Source: JARIHD01 sp036392795
GTDB lineage: Bacteria; Patescibacteriota; Saccharimonadia; Saccharimonadales; UBA4665
Length of the DNA stretch: 64,000 nucleotides
NCBI GenBank assembly: GCA_036392795.1
Contig: DASVXH010000017.1
Span: 12,203 to 76,202 of the forward strand
Direction: 5' to 3'
Below the pieces are notes generated by a model. It ran no database searches and was not told where the DNA came from. It saw only the letters and a list, made by a program, of their open reading frames with translations. Below are positions 58,678 through 64,000 of this stretch, one piece after another (within the stretch, counting starts at the first letter, position 1; each line of letters starts with the position of its first letter). The translations under genes and the position numbers were made by a program.

Positions 58678-59415
58678 ATGACAGGTGGGAACTTTGCTTT
58701 GCTGTCGCGGGCTATTGGCTATGGTCGGATCATTCCATGGACGTGGTGGCTGCCGCAAAAAGAGCGGCTGCTGCTGGCCGTTGCATCGATTGTGTTTTGG
58801 GGCGGTTCGATTGTCCAATCTTTTACCACCAGCTCGCACGGTGCCAGTGTTTTCGCTTTGTATGGGCTGGGGCTTATGTATCTGTTGTGTAGCCTGGCGA
58901 ATGTTACTGGCGGCCTGTACGAAACGCTGGATCGACCAGACAAGGACAAGGAGCAAACGCGCGCGTTAGCTCAACTGTTCTTACTGCTCGCCCTCATGTT
59001 TTTATGCAATTGTCTGGTGCTGGGTGCTTATTTGGCACGAGGCACCAGCCTGACCGAGCTGGATATATTGAGTGCGGCTGCGGCTGCGGTAGTAGTCGTT
59101 ACGCTCGTAGTGCGTTATGATTTTCGGTCACTGTTTTTTGCACCAATGGTTCGAGGCATTTTAGCCCTCACCTTCAAGGCTGTGCCTCAGCTCATCCTCG
59201 GGGCAATGTTTCTGGTTCGCCCGGAAATGGCGCAAGCGCTAACGCCCTGGTCACTCTTGGGCCTAAGCCTCATGGCAGTGCTTCGTTTTTGGCCCAGCAT
59301 TTTAGCCTACGGTCGTGACCGCGCTAGCAAACCATTGCGCGGACTAGCATTGGGTGAATCAGGCAATATGACCAGCGTTGTCGTACTGGCTGGCGCGTGG
59401 CTTATTGCGCGCTAG
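58678..59415 (+). CDS. Multi-pass membrane protein, unknown
   Basis: 245 residues, about six or seven membrane segments. No catalytic motif recognised. The segment WWLPQKERLLLAVASIVFWGGSIVQSF opens the membrane part. It is convergent with the DUF4868 gene (15 bp between ends), so they are not one operon even though known Kiwa systems pair DUF4868 with a membrane protein. Confidence 0.65.
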   Translation: MTGGNFALLSRAIGYGRIIPWTWWLPQKERLLLAVASIVFWGGSIVQSFTTSSHGASVFALYGLGLMYLLCSLANVTGGLYETLDRPDKDKEQTRALAQLFLLLALMFLCNCLVLGAYLARGTSLTELDILSAAAAAVVVVTLVVRYDFRSLFFAPMVRGILALTFKAVPQLILGAMFLVRPEMAQALTPWSLLGLSLMAVLRFWPSILAYGRDRASKPLRGLALGESGNMTSVVVLAGAWLIAR

Positions 59416-59430
59416 AATATCTTCTCGGAT

Positions 59431-60612
59431 CTATTCTTCGGGTTTTGGCGGTTTTAATTCGCGTTTTTTCTGAATTTCGTAACGGATGCCAGTCAGATTG
59501 GATTCAACGTAGTCATCATTGATTAGGTTAATAAATTTGGCCAGGTCCTTTGGATTTTCTATGATAATGCCACCTGTTTCGTCCGTCATAAGCGAAACAT
59601 CCAGTTCTTCGCCATGGTCCAAAATCTTATCTTTGGTCATCTCAGGTGCAATGTCCAGCTTTTGCAGCTTGTTGATGATCGGCTTGTTGCCCTTAACCAT
59701 CGAGTTCAGGTCCTCGCCTTCCGCAAACACCAGTTTAAACCGCGCCAGAATCTCTTCGACTTTTTTGGCAGCAATGCTGTTCTTTTTGGCGTCATAGCCA
59801 AATAAAGACTTTAGTTTTGGTTGGCTAAACACAAACAAATCCTGCCCCACAACCAACAATTGGTTATCGGCCGGAATCTTGAGCGCCACAGCGTCTTCAA
59901 ACGGCATAAATACCTTGCCGCTCATCATCCAGGCGCCATCACCTTTCATCATTTGGGCGCGTGGCAATGCCTTGATGACATAAAACGGTTCAGCCATCGC
60001 CGGATGCGTACCGCGAGCCATGACCGCCTTTAAGCGTTTCAGGTCGTGCTCTTCTTCGACAAATTGCGTGATCTCATGCTCCTGGGTACGAACCCAGTGC
60101 ATCACCTCTACCAGCTTGTCGACGTTTTTCCATCGGGTGCGCTGCAGCACGTGATCTTCGGCTTCGGCTTCTTCAAAGCCACGCACCACCAGACCTTCAG
60201 CTGCACCATTTAAAATAAAGTCCAAAATATTAGTTAAAAATAACGGCTGCAGTTGTTTTTCCAACTCAGTCGTCAGTTTGGCACTGTACATGACATTGTT
60301 TTTATTTATCAGAAACAGCTCAAATTTCAGCTGATCCTTGTATTGGTACAAATTATTTGCCCAGGCAAAAACATCTGTTGGCGCATATTCTTCATCGTCA
60401 TCAACCCCTAAAATATCGGACTTTGGTGCCTTGGCAGCCTCCTGAATAAGTATTTCATCAGTTTTTGGGGCCTGAGGGACGCTATGTTTTGGGCTTGCGG
60501 ACTCAGTGTCGGTGTCGACATCTTTTTCTACATCCTGCCCATCCCCATCTTGCTGTTCCTGTTCAATAACCGGCTGGTCCAGTGCTTCAGCCGCCGCTTC
60601 TGCGTCGCTCAT
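59431..60612 (-). CDS. DUF4868 (KwaB-like) protein with acidic N-terminal extension
   Basis: 393 residues. The first ~85 are acidic and disordered. The rest fits the DUF4868 family found in KwaB of the Kiwa phage-defence system: a strand-rich first half (LKFELFLINKNNVMYSAKLT..), a central LVVGQDLFVFSQPKLKSLFGYDAKK, the segment GNKPIINKLQKL, and the characteristic end IIENPKDLAKFINLINDDYVESNLTGIRYEIQKKREL. Identification is from memory of the family's terminal (L)NDD..xSxLTG.xY pattern. No KwaA-like gene lies in the same operon. A GAGGGT SD precedes the ATG. Confidence 0.6.
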   Translation of the reverse strand: MSDAEAAAEALDQPVIEQEQQDGDGQDVEKDVDTDTESASPKHSVPQAPKTDEILIQEAAKAPKSDILGVDDDEEYAPTDVFAWANNLYQYKDQLKFELFLINKNNVMYSAKLTTELEKQLQPLFLTNILDFILNGAAEGLVVRGFEEAEAEDHVLQRTRWKNVDKLVEVMHWVRTQEHEITQFVEEEHDLKRLKAVMARGTHPAMAEPFYVIKALPRAQMMKGDGAWMMSGKVFMPFEDAVALKIPADNQLLVVGQDLFVFSQPKLKSLFGYDAKKNSIAAKKVEEILARFKLVFAEGEDLNSMVKGNKPIINKLQKLDIAPEMTKDKILDHGEELDVSLMTDETGGIIIENPKDLAKFINLINDDYVESNLTGIRYEIQKKRELKPPKPEE

Positions 60613-60724
60613 ATTCTACCCTCAATAGTTAACTACAGTCAGATTGAACTGCATTTTGTTGACATATCGTCTATTTTAACCCACCGCCAGGCAAAAGACT
60701 GCTGTAAAAATAGCGCTGCTATTT

Positions 60725-61924
60725 TTATTCTTCGCCTAATTCGCCAAGAACTTTTTCAAAGGCCTCGGCCTGGGTTGTATCCTTGTCTTTGACATCAAAC
60801 AAGGCTGAATCAAGAGCGAGACGAATAATCCTGGCCTGCACGGGATTGTTGGCCAATTTAACGTCAGGATTCAAGTCATTGCCGGTCTCGACTAGACGTT
60901 TCAATCGTTCCAGCGTATTGCTTACGTGCGGCGCCAGATCTGGAAATTGCCGACGCAACGTTGCTTCATTTTGCCCTATCGCCAATTGGGCCAGATGGAT
61001 CTGTTCGGTTTTCGAAGGCTTTTGTGCGTTTTGGGTCTCGTGTGAAGGCAACTCAGCTTCCGGTACCTGCGCCTTAATGTGTCTACCAATACGCTGCCAG
61101 GCCGGAAAAGCCGGCTTGTCACTTTCATACTCCGGCATAGGCTTACCCTGGGCAATTGCCTCAATGTCCGCATCGTTAAAGCTAAAATATTCTTGTAACT
61201 TAGCAAAGGACCCGTCTTCGATGAACCGTGTCTTTTGCTCTTGAGACGCCTTTAGATATGCTTTGGCCAGGGCGGTAATAATAGGTGGCTGATCACCCTG
61301 CCGGTAGCCATTTTCTTCAAAATAACGCACCATTTCTTCGCGCCGGTTCGGATCAAATTGCACCCCAACAGCTAACCCCGTACGACCGCTACTTTTGTCA
61401 TAGTAACTGTCAGGAGGATAGAACTGCATGGTACCCATAAATTTTGCTACATCCATACTGCCAACGCGCATTGCGGCGAAAGCTGCACGATATGTATTGG
61501 CATCAATATAGAATTTCGTTGCACGCTCCTGAGCCGAATTGATACCCCTTTTGCCGGTTTTGCTCATTTCCTCGAAATAAGTGGCTGGCGTCACGCCTTC
61601 TGGTTCAAATTGAGTCGGAGATCGGTGCGCAAACGCATACTCTTCTGCTTGTTTTTTTAGAAAATCAGGGTCATCAGTGTAGACCCGTGACATATCTAGG
61701 CGTACCCCTTCTTGGGGAAAGCCATTGCCCGGGCTTAAAACTTCGAAGCGAGATTTTAGTTTGATAAGCGCACCAGCCTCCCGGCAGGCGCCCTCAATAC
61801 CACCCTGCTCGATGGCCGCGTTTAGCGACTGGATGTGCGAAAGAGTTTGTCCAAACTCATACGAGCTCATAGCCTCGTTAGTGGTTGGTCGCTGAAACTC
61901 TTGGCCAGAATGTGGTTGAAACAT
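60725..61924 (-). CDS. Hypothetical protein
   Basis: 399 residues, soluble, helical, acidic. A segment TQFEPEGVTPATYFEEMSKTGKRGINSAQERATKFYIDANTYRAA and later KAQVPEAELPSHETQNAQKPSKTEQ show alternation of ordered and disordered parts. No family recognised. It lies 112 bp upstream of the DUF4868 gene on the same strand; cotranscription is possible. Confidence 0.6.
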   Translation of the reverse strand: MFQPHSGQEFQRPTTNEAMSSYEFGQTLSHIQSLNAAIEQGGIEGACREAGALIKLKSRFEVLSPGNGFPQEGVRLDMSRVYTDDPDFLKKQAEEYAFAHRSPTQFEPEGVTPATYFEEMSKTGKRGINSAQERATKFYIDANTYRAAFAAMRVGSMDVAKFMGTMQFYPPDSYYDKSSGRTGLAVGVQFDPNRREEMVRYFEENGYRQGDQPPIITALAKAYLKASQEQKTRFIEDGSFAKLQEYFSFNDADIEAIAQGKPMPEYESDKPAFPAWQRIGRHIKAQVPEAELPSHETQNAQKPSKTEQIHLAQLAIGQNEATLRRQFPDLAPHVSNTLERLKRLVETGNDLNPDVKLANNPVQARIIRLALDSALFDVKDKDTTQAEAFEKVLGELGEE

Positions 61925-61930
61925 ATTAAT

Positions 61931-61936
61931 ATTATA
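61931..61936 (-). promoter_or_regulatory. -10 box of 61924 gene
   Basis: TATAAT on the minus strand, 6 bp before the ATG at 61924. Confidence 0.6.
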
Positions 61937-62138
61937 CTATAAAAATATGATTTGCGCAATACACTTTACACGGTAACTATCCCCTCAAAACACGCTCCCC
62001 ATAAAACCATAAGAATTTTGGCGGCAATGCATGGTCAATAAACTCGATAATCTGGAAATTAATTAAAAGATAGTGCCTCAATGTAGCCCAATTTCGCAGG
62101 TCTTAACTTTATTCTTGGCTAATAACCTGGTCTGCCGC

Positions 62139-62144
62139 TATAAT
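62139..62144 (+). promoter_or_regulatory. -10 box of SDH-protease gene
   Basis: TATAAT, 7 bp before the ATG at 62152. Confidence 0.6.
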
Positions 62145-62151
62145 AGGGGCG

Positions 62152-63099
62152 ATGAAGCCTGATGAAATGACCGAGAGCCTACAGAAAATCGCCGATGAAC
62201 AGCAAGCATTAATTCTAAGTTTCGTAGCGCCAGACAGGAGTGTAAGAATTTCACCCGTAGGCGCTATGAGTGCTTCAATCGATATCGACGATCTTTATGA
62301 AATTGAGAAAGTCATCGAAGATTTGGATGACGAAGGAAGGCTGCCAAAAAAATTGCATTTGGTTATACAAACGCCTGGCGGCCTGGTACATGTTTCTACC
62401 AAGATTGCGAACTATCTGCGTCGCACTTTTAAGGAAATTCACGCCTTTGTGCCATATGAAGCATCGAGCGGCGGTACAGTATTATGCTTAGCGGCCGATA
62501 GAATAACTATGGGTAAGCTTGCGAACCTTACGCCAATCGATCCCCAGCGACCATATGATGATACTTGGGTATCGACAGCTTCATACCAAAGAGCAGTAAA
62601 CAATTTTGAAGAAAAATTTGGCAAGAAGAGGCCGGCGGAAATACCTCCACCGTATCAACAAATGTGTGCTCGCCTTGACCCGGTAACCTTAACAGAGATG
62701 AATAAGTCATGGCAGGATACGGCAGACGTTGCCATTAATCTGCTGGAGCGCTCTTACAAGCCTACCAATAAAGAAGATAGAGCGAAGATAATGCGCACAG
62801 CGCTAACGCTTACATTTACTCCAAACCCTCATGGCCACATGATTGATTCCGAAGAAGCCGAGAGTATTGGCTTGAGAATTGACCAGAGTAAAAAGAGTGA
62901 AATTTTACTGAAAAGTTATAAGAAGTGGGTAAAATCTATGTTAGGTGAAGAAAAAATCACCCATGTCATCAATCATTTTATTCCCCAGAATGATACGCAA
63001 AAATCAACTACCTCGGCGGCTGAACCAGCAGAAAAAGCACAACTCCCAAAGGCGAGTAAACCAACCACTGATGCGAAAGTAAAGAAGGAGGGCAAATAA
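62152..63099 (+). CDS. SDH-type (S49/ClpP-fold) serine protease
   Basis: 315 residues. Crotonase/ClpP-like fold: LHLVIQTPGGLVHVSTKIANYLRR (oxyanion Gly-Gly), HAFVPYEASSGGTVLCLAADRITMGKLANLTPIDPQ with candidate nucleophile Ser105 or Ser106. This matches the serine dehydrogenase proteinase family (SDH_sah), which lacks a signal peptide. The C-terminal ~40 residues are Lys/Ala/Pro-rich and disordered. The stop is followed after one base by a 27-codon ORF with its own strong SD inside the protease's last codons. Confidence 0.88.
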   Translation: MKPDEMTESLQKIADEQQALILSFVAPDRSVRISPVGAMSASIDIDDLYEIEKVIEDLDDEGRLPKKLHLVIQTPGGLVHVSTKIANYLRRTFKEIHAFVPYEASSGGTVLCLAADRITMGKLANLTPIDPQRPYDDTWVSTASYQRAVNNFEEKFGKKRPAEIPPPYQQMCARLDPVTLTEMNKSWQDTADVAINLLERSYKPTNKEDRAKIMRTALTLTFTPNPHGHMIDSEEAESIGLRIDQSKKSEILLKSYKKWVKSMLGEEKITHVINHFIPQNDTQKSTTSAAEPAEKAQLPKASKPTTDAKVKKEGK

Positions 63100-63100
63100 G

Positions 63101-63184
63101 ATGTCAACAACAACTGAAGTCAAGCCAAAGATTATTTTTCCGAAAAACTATGAACGGATTCGTAAGGCAACCAACGCCTTCTAA
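63101..63184 (+). CDS. 27-codon ORF downstream of the protease
   Basis: ATG 1 bp after the protease stop, preceded by AAGGAGGG, the best SD in the window. Peptide composition is basic (MSTTTEVKPKIIFPKNYERI.. then RKATNAF). Its stop codon lies within the terminator stem. A dedicated SD for so short an ORF argues for real translation; function unknown. Confidence 0.55.
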   Translation: MSTTTEVKPKIIFPKNYERIRKATNAF

Positions 63185-63216
63185 ATTAAAACGGCCCGAC
63201 TGGGCCGTTTTAATTT
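63183..63216. terminator. Bidirectional terminator
   Basis: A perfect 15-bp stem (63183-63197 with 63202-63216), tetraloop GACT, A-run and T-run. Serves the protease operon and the convergent 63236 gene. Confidence 0.9.
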
Positions 63217-63235
63217 AAGCGGGACAAACAGGCGG

Positions 63236-63457
63236 TTATGCCGTACGTCGCTGTCCATATCGCAACAATATAGCCAACTCGCCAGCATTAAGGCCTTTTT
63301 GTATGCGTTCCGGCTTGGTATTATTTTCGCCTTTAGCGGGCATGCGCTCCCACTCCACTGGCCCAATACGTAGCCAAACATTCTTATTTTGGTCGAGCGC
63401 ATACAGGTCAGTGGTACGAGGCTTGCTGTAAAATTTTATAAACTCTATATTTTCCAT
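63236..63457 (-). CDS. Small hypothetical protein
   Basis: 73 residues. MENIEFIKFYSKPRTTDLYALDQNKNVWLRIG looks like a short beta domain, followed by an amphipathic helix (NAGELAILLRYG). Start 63457 is supported by TACAGT 6 bp upstream; a longer frame to 63487 is not. Confidence 0.55.
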   Translation of the reverse strand: MENIEFIKFYSKPRTTDLYALDQNKNVWLRIGPVEWERMPAKGENNTKPERIQKGLNAGELAILLRYGQRRTA

Positions 63458-63463
63458 GCCAAT

Positions 63464-63469
63464 ACTGTA
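63464..63469 (-). promoter_or_regulatory. -10 box of 63457 gene
   Basis: TACAGT on the minus strand, 6 bp before the ATG. Confidence 0.4.
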
Positions 63470-63555
63470 ACACTGATGGCTCGCCATTAAGCCACAGCTA
63501 TGGCATACTTAAAGAGTCTACGTTAGCAGTTATTTTTATATACCCTTCAAGGGGC

Positions 63556-63695
63556 ATGTTTGTACTTGAAATCGGGCAACCACCGAAATCAGTGAGTACA
63601 AACTTGCTGCTGGCGTAGACAACCTAGGTGGTTGTCCGCTTTTTATTTAGGGGGCAACTGCCTTTACCAATAATTAAGGGTAAAGGAGAACACCC
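63556..63695 (+). promoter_or_regulatory. Riboswitch-like structured leader of the DUF4352 gene
   Basis: A perfect 9-bp hairpin (63558-63566 with 63595-63603) has a loop containing 63574-63584, which can pair with 63627-63637 (11 bp, one G-U). That downstream arm is also one side of an intrinsic terminator (63618-63624 with 63630-63636, then a T-run at 63640-63648). Finally 63661-63668 pairs with 63679-63686, masking the SD AAAGGAG (63682-63688). The arrangement allows alternate folds controlling both termination and translation. No known riboswitch class was recognised. Confidence 0.55.
63618..63648 (+). terminator. Leader terminator
   Basis: Stem GACAACC/GGTTGTC, loop of five, then CGC and TTTTTATTT. 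Located before the gene, so it would act as an attenuator. Confidence 0.6.
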
Positions 63696-64000
63696 ATGAC
63701 CGATCGACAGAAGCAACGTAACTGGTTTGCGCGGCATAAAATACTAACCGGAATAGCCGCCTTTATCGTACTTATAGCTATTGTCGGCGCTACTAGCGGC
63801 GGAGATACCAAGAAAACTGAGAATAACGGCGGCGGAACAAAAACGGCAACCAGCCAAGCGACAACCGCTAAGATCGGTGAACCGGCCCGCGATGGTAAGT
63901 TTGAATTTACGATATCGGCCGTGAAGTGCGGTGAAACCACCATCGGCACTAATGAATATCTACAAGAAAAAGCCCAAGGACAGTTCTGTCGGGTCAGCAT
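63696..64000 (+). CDS. DUF4352-type membrane-anchored protein (3' end outside window)
   Basis: Open to the end of the window (about 101 codons seen). Basic N-terminus MTDRQKQRNWFARHKILTG, one membrane segment at about 17-33, a Gly/Thr/Asn-rich stalk (GGDTKKTENNGGGTKTA), then the beginning of a DUF4352-like extracellular beta domain (IGEPARDGKFEFTISAVKCG). Usually a surface protein with immunoglobulin-like fold. SD AAAGGAG 7 bp before the ATG. Confidence 0.75.
   Translation, partial: MTDRQKQRNWFARHKILTGIAAFIVLIAIVGATSGGDTKKTENNGGGTKTATSQATTAKIGEPARDGKFEFTISAVKCGETTIGTNEYLQEKAQGQFCRVS

Noticed and set aside
58678..60612. Complete Kiwa (KwaA-KwaB) operon
   Set aside because: The membrane gene and the DUF4868 gene are convergent, not co-directional, and the membrane protein shows no recognisable KwaA features.
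1..64000. UGA recoded as Gly (code 25), as in Gracilibacteria/Absconditabacteria
   Set aside because: Several well-defined genes (pth, second histidine kinase, TylF-like methyltransferase) end at TGA at the expected length, and no gene shows in-frame TGA.
1..64000. CRISPR array, insertion sequence or prophage genes
   Set aside because: No regularly spaced direct repeats, no transposase, integrase or phage structural genes were seen.

Overview
The window looks like a chromosomal segment of a Patescibacteria/CPR bacterium, most likely Candidatus Saccharibacteria (TM7). That is an inference from the gene repertoire, the dense packing, many short lineage-type hypothetical genes, and a dcw cluster reduced to mraZ-rsmH-ftsL-ftsI-mraY-ftsW-murG-ftsQ. 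TGA is used as a stop (for example at 13071-13073, 25398-25400 and 30437-30439), so the code is standard and not the UGA=Gly code of Gracilibacteria/Absconditabacteria. Coding capacity is about 90 percent and there are no insertion sequences, rRNA genes or CRISPR arrays.

Layout. 1-8.8 kb: a methyltransferase-like protein, two membrane-anchored envelope proteins, gltX, an M3 oligopeptidase and a DUF3048 protein. 8.8-13.5 kb: a histidine kinase/response regulator pair, a UmuD-like protein without its catalytic dyad, UmuC, a TylF-type methyltransferase and rlmH. 13.5-17.1 kb: a lipoprotein, a beta-helix surface protein and an AlkZ-type DNA glycosylase. 17.1-21.7 kb: an island-like stretch ending at a tRNA-Glu gene, with an HD hydrolase, a TGS1-like methyltransferase, a Fic protein, an HhH protein and an ITPase, plus a three-copy family of Trp-rich micro-ORFs. 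21.7-33.4 kb: a TrmB regulator, a second histidine kinase/response regulator pair, an rRNA pseudouridine synthase, der, pth, a probable structured ncRNA and dprA. 33.5-40.1 kb: topA, a sigma-region-4/HARE-HTH protein, and two coupled unknown proteins rich in winged-helix-like segments. 40.7-49.2 kb: the dcw cluster on the minus strand under a four-box MraZ operator. 49.4-64 kb: yvcK, radC, a CarS-like membrane enzyme, a PHP protein, a PIF1-HRDC helicase, a LigT-like protein, a DUF4868 (KwaB-like) protein, an SDH-type serine protease, and a DUF4352 protein behind a riboswitch-like leader.

The most general signal is transcriptional. About 20 genes carry a TANNNT hexamer ending exactly 6 or 7 bases before the start codon, with no Shine-Dalgarno, which is the geometry of leaderless mRNAs. 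This also corrects several starts. A minority of genes have a normal SD (M3 peptidase, the DUF4352 gene, the 27-codon ORF), and the sigma4-HARE gene has a textbook -35/-10 promoter.

The genes fall into cell wall and division (dcw cluster), translation and RNA quality control (gltX, pth, rlmH, rsmH, der, pseudouridine synthase), DNA uptake and repair (dprA, radC, umuDC, topA, AlkZ-like, PIF1), signalling, and many unassigned envelope proteins. The best candidates for undescribed biology are the micro-ORF family, the pseudoknot-capable leader at 63.55-63.69 kb, the ~415-nt ncRNA at 31.32-31.73 kb, and the winged-helix gene pair at 37.1-39.9 kb.
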